A DNA stretch of 64,000 nt from Bradyrhizobium elkanii WSM2783 (GCF_000472865.1 NZ_AXAP01000011.1:62001-126000), one strand, 5' to 3'. Numbered from the stretch's first letter, positions 1 through 8,760 are shown. Translations and numbers: made by a program. The notes: a model not told the origin generated them from the sequence alone.

Positions 1-585
1 TTCCAGCCGGTCGAACACCTTCGCGGCATCCTTCGGCTTCATGCCCTCATACATCGTGACGATGCCCTTGAAGCGCGCGGCGTCGGCTTCGGCCTTCTGC
101 GCCGCGCTGGCGCTGGTCCTGGCGTCGCTCGCCTTGGCCTCCTCCACCTTCGCCTCGATGCGCTTCTCGGCGGCCTTCAACAGGCTTTCGCGGATCTCGA
201 TCTCGCGCGCGCGGGCATCGAGTTCCTGCCGGCGCGCCTGCAGCCGTTCCAGGATCGCGCGCTCGGAGGCCGAGATCTGCGGGGGCAGGTTCGGATTGAT
301 CACGACGCCATCCGGCTGCGGCGGCGGATCGGTCGCCGCGGGCGGCTCTTCCTTCTTTTTCTCCGCCGGAGCATGCACGGAGCCGGTGACGTCGTTCGGA
401 TCTCCCTTGTTCTTTCCTCCCGGGAAATTCAGCATCTCCTGCGCCCATGACGGCTTGGTCGACTGCGGATTGTAGTCGAACACATAGCCGCCATCGAGCA
501 CGAGGCCCGCGACCTTCAGCACCACGAGGCCGAAGATCGCGACCAGCACGACCGGGATGACGCGGATGTCGCGAAACGCGCTCAT
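1..585 (-). CDS. motE: Flagellar motility protein MotE, partial (C-terminus beyond window)
   Basis: Reading leftward from the ATG at 585 the frame stays open for 195 codons to the window edge, so the C-terminus is missing. Residues 9-27 form one hydrophobic helix (inner-membrane anchor or uncleaved signal). A Pro/Lys-rich linker follows, then a coiled coil, then the start of the MgtE-N-like domain (motif MYEGMKPKDAAKVFDRLE at the edge), which is the MotE signature. MotE is a periplasmic chaperone for the stator-associated protein MotC in rhizobia. The start overlaps the stop of the DUF6468 gene by 4 bp (ATGA), so it is the last visible member of the fliL-fliM operon. The family call is firm; the MotC partnership is family knowledge. 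Confidence 0.85.
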   Translation of the reverse strand, partial: MSAFRDIRVIPVVLVAIFGLVVLKVAGLVLDGGYVFDYNPQSTKPSWAQEMLNFPGGKNKGDPNDVTGSVHAPAEKKKEEPPAATDPPPQPDGVVINPNLPPQISASERAILERLQARRQELDARAREIEIRESLLKAAEKRIEAKVEEAKASDARTSASAAQKAEADAARFKGIVTMYEGMKPKDAAKVFDRLE

Positions 586-1043
586 GCGGCCAGACCGCCT
601 GCCTTTCTGCGTTCGGTGAAGGCTTCAGCAGCCGCCGCCACCGCCTTGGCCGGCGACATCTTCGGCGCTGCCGGCGCGGGTGCAGCGGCTGCCGCGGGCG
701 CAGCCTCCGTCACCGGCCGTCCCGCCTGCACGATCCTCGATAGCCGCCGGATCATGGCGTCGGCCTCGGAGAGCTGGCCCTTCAGATGCGCCGACATCTG
801 CGTCGCCGCGGTGAGCTGGCTGCCGAGATTCTCGTTGACGTCGCGCACGGTGTGCTTCAGCCCACCGATCGCGCGCTCGGCGATCTCGGTTGCCGTGATC
901 AGTTCGGCGATGGTGGCCTTCAGCGAGTGCTCGTCGGCCTTCAGCCGCTGCAGGCGCTTGTTGAGCAGCATGCAGTAGCCGATCGTCAGCATCAACAGCA
1001 CGGCGACCAGGCTTTCAATCGCAATTCCGAGGGAATGATTCAA
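582..1043 (-). CDS. DUF6468 family protein of the flagellar operon
   Basis: A 153-residue protein with one N-terminal membrane helix (about residues 8-28), a roughly 80-residue coiled-coil segment and a low-complexity Ala/Pro tail. It matches the DUF6468 family found beside fliM in alphaproteobacteria; no biochemical role is known to me. It sits 1 bp after fliM and overlaps motE by 4 bp, so translation is probably coupled. Topology suggests a single-pass inner-membrane protein with a cytoplasmic or periplasmic coiled coil next to the motor, but that is inference. Confidence 0.8.
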   Translation of the reverse strand: MNHSLGIAIESLVAVLLMLTIGYCMLLNKRLQRLKADEHSLKATIAELITATEIAERAIGGLKHTVRDVNENLGSQLTAATQMSAHLKGQLSEADAMIRRLSRIVQAGRPVTEAAPAAAAAPAPAAPKMSPAKAVAAAAEAFTERRKAGGLAA

Positions 1044-1044
1044 A

Positions 1045-2241
1045 CTATGCCTCCATCATCTTGGTCTGCTCGTCGGCCTTCTCGAACATCGCAAAGGTGG
1101 TATTGGGCTTGCGCAAATTCTTGCTGACGCGGATCGCGACACGGTCGCCGACGCGGCCCATGCGGCCCTCGGTCAGGGTGACGTGGCCGCAGCGCACCGA
1201 CACCAGCGAGTCCGCGCGGATGTCGAGCGGCAGCGTGTCGCCGACCTTCAGCTTCATCAACTGCTTGAGCGGAATGTCGGCTTCATAGAGCACGGCCTCG
1301 ACCGAGATCTCGGCCTGCGCCACCTCAGTCGCGAAATGTCCTTCCCAGATCGGATCGCGGCCGAACTTTTCGCCCATGAACATCTGCAACAGCACGTTGC
1401 GGATCGGTTCGATGGTCGCATAGGGCAGCAGCAATTCGATATTGCCGCCGCGGTCCTCCATGTCGATGCGCAGCCGCACCAGGATTGCGGCGTTGGCCGG
1501 ACGGCTGATCGCGGCAAAGCGCGGATTCGTCTCGAGGCGGTCGATGGTGAATTTCACCGGCGACAGCGGCCGGAACGCCTGCTCGGCATCTGACAGCACG
1601 ACCTCGATCAGGCGCTTCACCAGGTTGGTCTCGATCGTGGTGTAGGGGCGGCCCTCGATGCGCAGCGAGGTTTGGCCCCTGCGGCCGCCGAGCAGCACGT
1701 CGATCATCGAATAGATCAGGCTGGAATCGACGGTGGCGAGCCCGAAATTCTCCCACTCCTCCGCCTTGAACACGCTGAGCACCGCCGGCAGCGGGATCGA
1801 GTTCATGTAATCGCCGAAGCGCACCGAGGTGATGCGGTCGAGCGAGACTTCGACGTTGTCGGAGGTGAAATTGCGCAAGGATGTCGTCATCAACCGCACC
1901 AGGCGGTCGAACACGATTTCCAGCATCGGCAGGCGTTCATACGACACCATCGCCGAGTCGATGATGGCGCGGATGCCGGAATTGTCGTCGAGATTGACGT
2001 CGCCGACTGTGAAGCCGAGCAGATTGTCGATCTCTTCCTGCGAGAGGACCCGCTCGCCGCCGTTCTTGGTGCCGAAGTCGCGGCTACCGTCCTCGACCAT
2101 GGCCGCCCATTGCAGCGACATGCTCTCCGACAGTTCGTTCTTCGCAGCCTCTTCCGCAGCGGCTGCGGGATCCTCGGAGTCGAGCGACGCCTCCCACTGG
2201 GCGGCGATCGCATCCTGGTCCATCTGGTCGTTGCCGGCCAT
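1045..2241 (-). CDS. fliM: Flagellar motor switch protein FliM
   Basis: A 398-residue C-ring protein that binds CheY-P and sets rotation direction. The CheY-binding motif (LSQEEIDNLLGF) is clear but begins near residue 66, after an acidic N-terminal extension. The middle domain carries the family landmarks (a GGRRGQ segment and PNTTFAMF near the end), and the C-terminal SpoA-like domain (VGDTLPLDIRA) is intact. It lies 2 bp from fliL and 1 bp from the DUF6468 gene, a tightly packed operon. The start at 2241 directly follows the fliL stop. Function is confident from overall sequence; the role of the extension is unknown. Confidence 0.95.
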   Translation of the reverse strand: MAGNDQMDQDAIAAQWEASLDSEDPAAAAEEAAKNELSESMSLQWAAMVEDGSRDFGTKNGGERVLSQEEIDNLLGFTVGDVNLDDNSGIRAIIDSAMVSYERLPMLEIVFDRLVRLMTTSLRNFTSDNVEVSLDRITSVRFGDYMNSIPLPAVLSVFKAEEWENFGLATVDSSLIYSMIDVLLGGRRGQTSLRIEGRPYTTIETNLVKRLIEVVLSDAEQAFRPLSPVKFTIDRLETNPRFAAISRPANAAILVRLRIDMEDRGGNIELLLPYATIEPIRNVLLQMFMGEKFGRDPIWEGHFATEVAQAEISVEAVLYEADIPLKQLMKLKVGDTLPLDIRADSLVSVRCGHVTLTEGRMGRVGDRVAIRVSKNLRKPNTTFAMFEKADEQTKMMEA

Positions 2242-2243
2242 CG

Positions 2244-2735
2244 CTACTGAACCACGACTTCCTTGAACAGCACCGCGTTCACTTGGTTGGGCGACACCGC
2301 CGCGTTGACACGCTTGGTGAGTTCTTCCTTGAGGCGGAACAGGCCGGCCGAGCCGTTGAGGTCGCTGGCGCGCAGTTCGCGCAAATAGGTCTGGAACAGG
2401 TCGGTGACGCGCGGCAGCGACGGCTTGATCGCCTCGACCTGCTTCTCCTCCTTCACCTCCAGCACCAGCTTGACCTTCAGATACTGGATGCGCTCGCCGG
2501 GCGCGCCGACGAGGTTGACGAGCATATCGGGCACTTCGACGAAGGCCGGCGGCTTCGGCGGCGGCGCTTCGGCATGCACCTCCTCACCGTGGCCGCGCAT
2601 GAAGAAGAACCAGCCGGCGCCACCGCCAAGGATGGCGAGGAAGCCGACGGCGGCAATGATCAGCTTGAGCTTGCCCTTCTTCGAAGCTGCGGCCTCGCCC
2701 TCGGCGCCGCCCTCCGCCTTGTCCTCGTCCGCCAT
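2244..2735 (-). CDS. fliL: Flagellar basal body-associated protein FliL
   Basis: A 163-residue single-pass inner-membrane protein that surrounds or stabilises the stator near the MS ring. It shows a short charged cytoplasmic head (MADEDKAEGGAEGEAAASKK), one membrane helix at about residues 23-43 and a periplasmic FliL domain with the usual VPDMLVNL strand. The frame is open further upstream, but the MADEDK start at 2735 gives the normal family length and puts the membrane helix where it belongs. It is first in the leftward operon fliL-fliM-DUF6468-motE. A candidate sigma-54 promoter lies about 60 bp upstream. Confidence 0.92.
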   Translation of the reverse strand: MADEDKAEGGAEGEAAASKKGKLKLIIAAVGFLAILGGGAGWFFFMRGHGEEVHAEAPPPKPPAFVEVPDMLVNLVGAPGERIQYLKVKLVLEVKEEKQVEAIKPSLPRVTDLFQTYLRELRASDLNGSAGLFRLKEELTKRVNAAVSPNQVNAVLFKEVVVQ

Positions 2736-2794
2736 CGCCCGCCCGCTAAAAGATCGGAGACGAACGCGATTTGCCCCAGCCAAGCCCTTTAAGA

Positions 2795-2810
2795 CGCAAT
2801 ACCAATGCCG
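2795..2810 (-). promoter_or_regulatory. Candidate sigma-54 promoter for fliL operon
   Basis: On the minus strand the sequence reads CGGCATTGGTATTGCG, with the GG and GC dinucleotides exactly 10 bases apart as sigma-54 requires and good GGCA and TTGC cores. Three outer positions differ from consensus. The implied start near 2784 would give a leader of about 50 nt before fliL. Weaker than the flgF site. Confidence 0.35.
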
Positions 2811-2988
2811 CCAGCGCACGCGCGCTCTGTACGGTGCAACGCTAGGGTAAGAATGGTTAATGGTTTCTTTCGATTGCGCCGCAACTAGGAAAAAACTGCC
2901 GGGCAAACATGGTCAACAAGACCTTTCTGCCGCCCTCTCCGCCCCGGGCTGAACACCTAACCTCCTCACAAATCATCACTTTCCGACT

Positions 2989-3004
2989 TGGCACGGCTTT
3001 CGCT
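2989..3004 (+). promoter_or_regulatory. Sigma-54 promoter for flgFGAH
   Basis: The sequence TGGCACGGCTTTCGCT matches the sigma-54 consensus TGGCACG-N4-TTGCW at all but one constrained position, with the GG and GC pairs 10 bases apart. It lies 115 bases before the flgF ATG, in the region shared with divergent fliL. Middle and late flagellar operons of alphaproteobacteria commonly use RpoN with the FlbD activator; FliX, an FlbD regulator, is encoded in this window. Confidence 0.65.
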
Positions 3005-3118
3005 GAAGACCATGCGAGCCGGCGGGTTTGGGAGAGCCCAAAGGTTCACGAGGTCCGGGGGCTTGGGGTTTGGGAGAACCTCTTTTTCGCGGACCGTCCA
3101 CGAAGGGGAGAACCGCCG

Positions 3119-3883
3119 ATGCAGAATACGCTTCTGGTCGGACTATCGCGGCAGGTTGTGCTGGAGCGGCAGATGGATGTCGTCGCCAACAACATCGCGA
3201 ACATCACGACGAACGGCTACAAGGCCGACCGCTCGCTGTTCCAGGAATTCCTGAGGTCCGGCGCGCATGAGGATAATTTTGCTCCCTCCGACCGCCGCGT
3301 GTCCTTTGTCAACGACCGCGCCACCTTCCACGACTTCTCGCAAGGACCGTCGCAGGAGACCAAGAACCCGCTCGACGTCGCGATCGACGGCTCGGGCTTC
3401 CTCGTGGTGCAGACGCCCCAAGGCGAGCGCTACACCCGCGACGGCAATCTGACCGTCAACAACCAGGGCCAGCTCGTCACCCAGTCCGGCTATCCCGTGC
3501 TCGGCAATGCCGGCCCGATCGTGTTCCAGCAGACCGACAAGGACATCAGCATCGCCGCCGACGGCTATGTCACCGTGCTCGAAGGCACCGGCCGCATCGA
3601 TTCGATCCGCGGCAAGCTGCGCGTGGTCAATTTCGCCCAGCCGCAGCAGCTCGTGAAGGAAGGCAACAACCTCTATTCCGCCGGCGAAGGCAACCCGGCC
3701 GCGGTGGATACCACCTCGCGGCTGCGCCAGGGCTTCGTCGAGAAGTCCAACGTCAATTCCGTCACCGAGATGAGCCGCATGATCGAGATCACGCGGACCT
3801 ACACCCAGATCTCGTCACTGCTGCAGCAGCAGAGCGATCTGCACAAATCGGCGATCGACAAGCTCGCCGACGTTCCGGCGTAA
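3119..3883 (+). CDS. flgF: Flagellar basal-body rod protein FlgF
   Basis: A 254-residue proximal rod protein exported by the flagellar type III apparatus. The N-terminus carries the rod/hook signature (motif VVANNIANITTNGYKAD), and the C-terminal helix has SNVNSVTEMSRMIEITRTY, the matching D0 helix. The ATG at 3119 is chosen because it follows a GGGGAG ribosome site and gives normal length; the frame is open for 70 more codons upstream across the sigma-54 promoter. It is first of flgF-flgG-flgA-flgH, with 13 bp to flgG. Confidence 0.95.
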   Translation: MQNTLLVGLSRQVVLERQMDVVANNIANITTNGYKADRSLFQEFLRSGAHEDNFAPSDRRVSFVNDRATFHDFSQGPSQETKNPLDVAIDGSGFLVVQTPQGERYTRDGNLTVNNQGQLVTQSGYPVLGNAGPIVFQQTDKDISIAADGYVTVLEGTGRIDSIRGKLRVVNFAQPQQLVKEGNNLYSAGEGNPAAVDTTSRLRQGFVEKSNVNSVTEMSRMIEITRTYTQISSLLQQQSDLHKSAIDKLADVPA

Positions 3884-3896
3884 AGGAGAATAGTCA

Positions 3897-4685
3897 ATGC
3901 GCGCTCTCTACACTGCAGCGACCGGCATGGCGGCACAGGAACTCAACGTTCAGGTGATCTCCAACAACATCGCGAACCTGCGCACCACCGGCTACAAGAA
4001 GCAGCGCGCCGCGTTCCAGGACCTGATCTACGACCATGTGCGCCGCGTCGGCTCGCAGGCCTCCGACCAGGGCACGATCCTGCCGGTCGGCATCGATCTC
4101 GGCGGCGGCGTCAAGACCGTCGGCACGCCACGCCTGATGAGCCAGGGCACGCTCTCGCCGACCGGCAACGATCTCGACATCGCAATCCGCGGCGAAGGCT
4201 TCTTCAAGATCCAGATGCCCGACGGCACCTACACCTACACCCGCGACGGCTCGTTCATGATGGACCAGCAGGGGCGCGTTGTTAACGCGCAGGGCAACCC
4301 GGTGCAGCCGACCATCACCATCCCGCAGAACTCCTCGCAGATCACGATCAATGCGCAGGGCCAGCTCACCGTGATGCTGCCGGGCTCGACCACGCCGACT
4401 TTGGTCGGCCAGATCGGGCTGACGCGCTTCATCAACAAGGCCGGCCTGCAGCCGATCGGCGACAACCTGTTCGTCGACACGCCGGCCTCCGGCACGCCGC
4501 AGGACGGCATCGCCAACACCGACGGGTTCGGCGACATGCAGCAGTCGAACCTCGAACAGGCCAATGTCGAGGTGGTGTCGGAAATCTCCGACCTGATCGC
4601 GGCCCAGCGTGCCTACGAGATGAACGCCAAGGTGATCAGCGCTGCCGACCAGATGCTGCAATCCACCTCCAACCTGTTCCGCTGA
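3897..4685 (+). CDS. flgG: Flagellar distal rod protein FlgG
   Basis: A 262-residue distal rod subunit, the usual family length. It has the N-terminal rod motif (VISNNIANLRTTGYKKQRA), a central DLDIAIRGEGFF segment typical of FlgG/FlgE, and the C-terminal helix ending DQMLQSTSNLFR. A GGAG site precedes the ATG. It is polymerised after FlgF and forms the drive shaft through the P and L rings, whose genes flgH (same operon) and flgI (15.7 kb) are also here. Confidence 0.96.
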   Translation: MRALYTAATGMAAQELNVQVISNNIANLRTTGYKKQRAAFQDLIYDHVRRVGSQASDQGTILPVGIDLGGGVKTVGTPRLMSQGTLSPTGNDLDIAIRGEGFFKIQMPDGTYTYTRDGSFMMDQQGRVVNAQGNPVQPTITIPQNSSQITINAQGQLTVMLPGSTTPTLVGQIGLTRFINKAGLQPIGDNLFVDTPASGTPQDGIANTDGFGDMQQSNLEQANVEVVSEISDLIAAQRAYEMNAKVISAADQMLQSTSNLFR

Positions 4686-4699
4686 GGGGGAGAGTGACC

Positions 4700-5788
4700 A
4701 TGTTCGCCCGCCCGCTTCTCCTCGCCGCGCTGCTCCTTGCCGCGTCGGTCTCCAATGCGATCGCGCAGAGCCGCAGCGACGCCGTCGCGCGGGACCGCAA
4801 CGACGTCATCACGCCGCCGACGCTGCGCGCCAATGTCACCATCACAAGCGACATCGTCCGCATCGGCGATCTCGTCGACAACGCCGGCAGCTTCGGCACG
4901 ACGCCGATCTATCGCGCGCCCGATCTCGGCACCACAGGCACGCTGCCGGTCGCGCAGGTGCTCGCCACGCTGCGGACCCATCAGGTGATCGGCGTCGACA
5001 CCCGCGACCTCAAGGAAATTACGGTGACACGCGCCGCGCGCGCGATAGATCGGCAGGAGGTCGAGCAAGCGGTCGCCCGCACGCTGGAGCGCCGCAACGG
5101 CCTTGGCGAAGCCGCCAATCTCACCATCAATTTCGATCGCGACGTCGGCGACATCAGGCTGGAAGCCACCAATTCCGGTAATCTGCAGCCGATCGCTCTC
5201 CGCTACGATCCGCGCAACAGCCGCTTCGACATCACCTTCGAGATCGCGAACGAGACCGGCGCCGCGCCGACCAGGCTGCGCTTCACCGGCACCGCGATCG
5301 AAACCGTCGAAGCCGCCGTGCTGGCACGCGCTGTCGAGCGCGGCGAAATGTTGAAGCATTCGGACGTGCTGGTCGAGCGCCGCCCGAAAGCCGAGGTCGG
5401 CAACGACCTCGCGCTCCGTGACAATGCTGTCGGCATGCAGGCCCGTCGCCAGCTCCGCGCCGGACAGGCGCTGAAGAGCGCCGATCTCGCCAGGCCCGAT
5501 CTCGTGACCCGCGATCAGAACGTGACGCTGATCTATCAGGCGGCCGGGCTCTACCTCACGATCCGCGGCAAGGCGCTCGACGGCGGCACTGAGGGCGATG
5601 TCGTCAGCGTGATGAACCTGCAGTCCAAGCGCACCGTCTCCGGCACCGTCACCGGCCGCGGCCAGGTCACGATCACCCCGCCGCGCGCCGCAACTGTCCT
5701 TGAACCCACCGCCTCGCTCGCGCCCGCCGAGCAGGCGAGCCCCGTCGCCGTCGCCAACGTCAGTTCAGTCGCCCCGAAAGCCGAGTAA
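4700..5788 (+). CDS. flgA: Flagellar P-ring assembly chaperone FlgA
   Basis: A 362-residue periplasmic chaperone for FlgI. An N-terminal signal peptide ends near NAIAQ, and the C-terminal half has the SAF/FlgA domain (RRQLRAGQALKSADL, then a VTLIYQAAGLYLTIRGKA segment). It is longer than enterobacterial FlgA, as is usual in alphaproteobacteria. The ATG at 4700 has a GGGGGAG ribosome site 7 bases upstream; an in-frame GTG at 4694 is a possible but less well spaced start. It lies between flgG (14 bp) and flgH (5 bp). Confidence 0.9.
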   Translation: MFARPLLLAALLLAASVSNAIAQSRSDAVARDRNDVITPPTLRANVTITSDIVRIGDLVDNAGSFGTTPIYRAPDLGTTGTLPVAQVLATLRTHQVIGVDTRDLKEITVTRAARAIDRQEVEQAVARTLERRNGLGEAANLTINFDRDVGDIRLEATNSGNLQPIALRYDPRNSRFDITFEIANETGAAPTRLRFTGTAIETVEAAVLARAVERGEMLKHSDVLVERRPKAEVGNDLALRDNAVGMQARRQLRAGQALKSADLARPDLVTRDQNVTLIYQAAGLYLTIRGKALDGGTEGDVVSVMNLQSKRTVSGTVTGRGQVTITPPRAATVLEPTASLAPAEQASPVAVANVSSVAPKAE

Positions 5789-5793
5789 CCGTG

Positions 5794-6546
5794 ATGTCCG
5801 CTCCCCGTATCAACCGCCTCGTCCTCACCGGCGCCCTCTTCACGCTAGGCATCCTCGCCAGCGGCTGCTCCTCGATCGACCGCCTCTCGCAGATCGGCGA
5901 ACAGCCGAAGCTGACCGCGATCGAAAATCCGACCACGCAGCCGGGCTACAAGCCGGTGCAGATGCCGATGCCGAAACCGGAAGTGGCCTCCTACAGCCCG
6001 AACTCGCTGTGGCGCAACGGCTCGAGGGCCTTCTTCAAGGACCAGCGCGCCGCACGCGTCGGCGACCTGCTAACGGTCACCGTCAATTTCACCGACAGGG
6101 CCAACATCGCCAACGAGACCCAGCGCAGCCGTACCGCCAAGGAAGATTCTGGTATTACCGACTTCCTCGGCTCCCAAACGGTTACGCAGCCACTGAAGGT
6201 CCTGCCGGGCAAGATCCTCACCACGGACTCGACCTCTTCCAGCGACGGCAAGGGCTCGGTGAACCGGCAGGAAGCGTTGCAGACCAACGTCGCGGCCGTC
6301 GTCACGCAAGTGCTGCCGAACGGCAATCTCGTGGTCGAAGGCAAGCAGGAGATCCGCGTCAATTTCGAGATCCGCGAACTGATCGTCGCGGGCGTCGTGC
6401 GGCCCGAGGATATCCAGAGCGACAACACCATCGATTCAAGCAAGATCGCCCAGGCCCGCATCGCCTATGGCGGCCGCGGCCAGATCACCGACGTCCAGCA
6501 GCCCCGCTACGGACAGCAGGTGATGGACGTGCTGCTGCCGTTCTGA
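5794..6546 (+). CDS. flgH: Flagellar L-ring protein FlgH
   Basis: A 250-residue outer-membrane lipoprotein that forms the L ring. The signal peptide ends in a lipobox (ILASGC), so the mature protein begins with an acylated Cys near residue 25. The conserved SLWRNGSRAFFKDQRA and VGDLLTVTVNFTDRANIAN segments and the C-terminal VMDVLLPF are FlgH hallmarks. The ATG at 5794 is preferred; a GTG immediately upstream at 5791 would add one residue. It ends the flgFGAH operon. Confidence 0.95.
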   Translation: MSAPRINRLVLTGALFTLGILASGCSSIDRLSQIGEQPKLTAIENPTTQPGYKPVQMPMPKPEVASYSPNSLWRNGSRAFFKDQRAARVGDLLTVTVNFTDRANIANETQRSRTAKEDSGITDFLGSQTVTQPLKVLPGKILTTDSTSSSDGKGSVNRQEALQTNVAAVVTQVLPNGNLVVEGKQEIRVNFEIRELIVAGVVRPEDIQSDNTIDSSKIAQARIAYGGRGQITDVQQPRYGQQVMDVLLPF

Positions 6547-6658
6547 CCTACTTCAAACCAGCTCCCACACTTTGTTGCGAACCTAGGCGCAACGAGGTGT
6601 TCCAACGCGGCCCTCGCTAGCTCCCCTGGCGGGGGTCGCGGCTTTTTGACGGTGGCTG

Positions 6659-6741
6659 AGGACTCTCTCGCCGTGAATGGTCCCATCGCGGAGACACCCT
6701 CCCCCCAGCCCTCTCCCGCACGCGGGAGAGGGAGTAGAGCG
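6659..6741. repeat. Partial copy of CTCTCCCGC/GCGGGAGAG palindromic repeat
   Basis: The 249-bp gap after flgH holds no gene. It contains a half-length, inverted copy of the repeat seen complete at 37161-37283 and 63628-63755, recognisable from the CTCTCCCGCACGCGGGAGAG palindrome at about 6710-6730 and the GGAGACACCCTCCCCCCAGC stretch. Confidence 0.75.
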
Positions 6742-6795
6742 TCCATTGCGGATGCAAACCGAGCTTATCTCAGCGCTTTCGTGTAGCATTGCAGC

Positions 6796-8367
6796 ATGCC
6801 GAACGGAACGAGCGTTCAGCCTTGCCCGATGCGCGTGTTGATCGGTCTTGCGCTCGCCATCCTGTGCGCCCCGCCTGCGTCGGCGACCGATCCGAGCATC
6901 GCGCTCGCGCCGGCGGCCATGGCGCGCATCGGCTCGGTCGACGAGCGCTTTCAATCCTACAATGTCGAGATGGTCGAGGTGACCGGCGGGCACTTCTGGC
7001 GTCCTTACGCCGATCGGCGCAAACCTTCTTCAAAAGGGGATGTCATCCCCGCGGGCAGGGATCCCGCAATGTACGCCTACCGCAAGCCGATCGATCTCGC
7101 CAATCCGCGGCTGCGCAAGCTCACCGCGGCGCTGGGGCCGGCCTATCTGCGCGTGAGCGGCACCTGGGCCAACACCACCTATTTCGACGACGCCGACGAG
7201 GGCGCGCGGTCCCCGCCTCCCGGCTTCAACGGCGTGCTGACCCGCCGTCAATGGAGAGGTGTCATCGACTTCGCGCGCGCGGCGGACGCTAGGCTCGTCA
7301 CCTCCTTTGCGACAGGCCTGGGCACGCGCGATGCCAGCGGCGTCTGGACGCCGGCGCAGGCCGAGAAGCTGATCACGGCGACGCAGGCCCTCGGCGGCAA
7401 CATCGCCGCCGCCGAGTTCATGAACGAGCCTGACCTCGCCGCCATCGGCGGCACGCCTTCCGGCTATGATGCCGCGAGCTTCGGCCGCGACATCGCCGTG
7501 TTCGCGCCGTTCCTCAAGCATGCATCATCGGAAACGATCCTGCTTGGCCCTGATACCGTGAGCACCGGCGGATCAGGCGATGCGCTCGGCAGTGAGAAGC
7601 TGTTGGCGGCCGCAGGCCCCGTGTTCGACGCGATCTCGTTCCACTATTACGGCGCGCTCTCGCCACGTTGCAGCAGGACGGTGCCGTCGGCTGCGGCGCG
7701 CGACAACAACGCGTTGTCGCAGGACTGGTTGTCCGGCATCGACCGTGCAGCGTCCTTCTACGCAAAATTGCGCGACCGGTTCGCACCCGGCCGGCCGCTG
7801 TGGATCACGGAAACGGCGGATGCCGCCTGCGGCGGCAATCCCTGGAGCTCGACTTTCCTCGATAGCTTCCGTTATCTCGATACGCTCGGGCGCATGGCCA
7901 AACGGCAGGTGCAAGTCCTCATGCACAACACGCTTGCAGCCAGTGACTACGGCCTGCTGGAAGAGAAGGATTTCACGCCGCGCCCGAACTATTGGGCGGC
8001 ACTGCTTTGGCGAAAACTGATGGGCACGGTCGTGCTCGACGCCGGATCGGCGGCGGTGCCGGGACTATATCTCTACGCGCATTGCTTGCGGGACAAGTCA
8101 GGCGGCGTGGCGCTGCTTGCCATCAACACCGATCGGATGGCGCGGCGGTCGCTTGAGTTCTCCGGAACGGCGCGACGCTACACCCTGACCGCAGCCAGTC
8201 TCACTGGCTCGCGCGTGCGCCTGAATGGCCGCGAATTGAAGCTCGCTGCAGATGATGAATTGCCTGTGCTGGAAGGCGAGCCGCTCGCGACATCGCGTAC
8301 CGAGCTGGCCCCGACCAGCATCACTTTTTTCTCGGTCGCGGATCCGGCTAATCCCACCTGCAAGTAG
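6796..8367 (+). CDS. Secreted glycoside hydrolase, GH79/heparanase-like
   Basis: A 523-residue protein with a signal peptide (from Met12, 6829, MRVLIGLALAILCAPPASA; the true start may be that Met). The fold resembles GH79 beta-glucuronidases and heparanase: a (beta/alpha)8 barrel with the acid/base Glu in FMNEPD (Glu211) and the nucleophile Glu in WITETADAACGG (Glu339), about the spacing seen in heparanase, and a C-terminal beta-sandwich. Such enzymes cut uronic-acid-containing polysaccharides in the periplasm or outside the cell. The substrate cannot be told from sequence. It stands alone between repeats, interrupting the flagellar region. No convincing ribosome site precedes either start. 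Confidence 0.7.
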   Translation: MPNGTSVQPCPMRVLIGLALAILCAPPASATDPSIALAPAAMARIGSVDERFQSYNVEMVEVTGGHFWRPYADRRKPSSKGDVIPAGRDPAMYAYRKPIDLANPRLRKLTAALGPAYLRVSGTWANTTYFDDADEGARSPPPGFNGVLTRRQWRGVIDFARAADARLVTSFATGLGTRDASGVWTPAQAEKLITATQALGGNIAAAEFMNEPDLAAIGGTPSGYDAASFGRDIAVFAPFLKHASSETILLGPDTVSTGGSGDALGSEKLLAAAGPVFDAISFHYYGALSPRCSRTVPSAAARDNNALSQDWLSGIDRAASFYAKLRDRFAPGRPLWITETADAACGGNPWSSTFLDSFRYLDTLGRMAKRQVQVLMHNTLAASDYGLLEEKDFTPRPNYWAALLWRKLMGTVVLDAGSAAVPGLYLYAHCLRDKSGGVALLAINTDRMARRSLEFSGTARRYTLTAASLTGSRVRLNGRELKLAADDELPVLEGEPLATSRTELAPTSITFFSVADPANPTCK

Positions 8368-8535
8368 CGGAACGCCGGGCACCTCTGCATCGGAAGCATA
8401 CCCCGGGAAACTACGTACAGCAGGTCAGATGCAGGCGAGCGCAGATCACATTTCGAAGAGATGTGATCACGCAAGTCCAACCACTGGCACGAAGCCTGCA
8501 TAAACCAATCCAACCGGGTATTCCCCAATCAGCCG

Positions 8536-8760
8536 ATGGTCAAAATGCTTGTCACGCTTGTCGCTATTCTCTGCAACGGCCCGCTTTGTCTTGAAAAAGT
8601 CGTCACCAACAGTGAGCAATCCGGCATCACCATGGCAGCCTGCAGTGTGAACGCGCAAATCGGCATCGCCGACTGGCTCTCCAAGGGGCCGTATCACGAG
8701 TGGAAGCTGAAGAGCTACAAATGCGTCATGGGCAAATATACGCCCAAGAACGAGGCTTAG
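8536..8760 (+). CDS. Small secreted Cys-containing hypothetical protein
   Basis: A 74-residue protein beginning with a short hydrophobic stretch (MVKMLVTLVAILCNGPLC) that could be a signal peptide. Four Cys residues (two near the N-terminus, one central in MAACSVNAQ, one near the end in YKCVMGKY) suggest disulfides in an exported protein. I recall similar small proteins in Bradyrhizobium but know no function. No strong ribosome site is visible, and ATG 8545 is an alternative start. Confidence 0.55.
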   Translation: MVKMLVTLVAILCNGPLCLEKVVTNSEQSGITMAACSVNAQIGIADWLSKGPYHEWKLKSYKCVMGKYTPKNEA

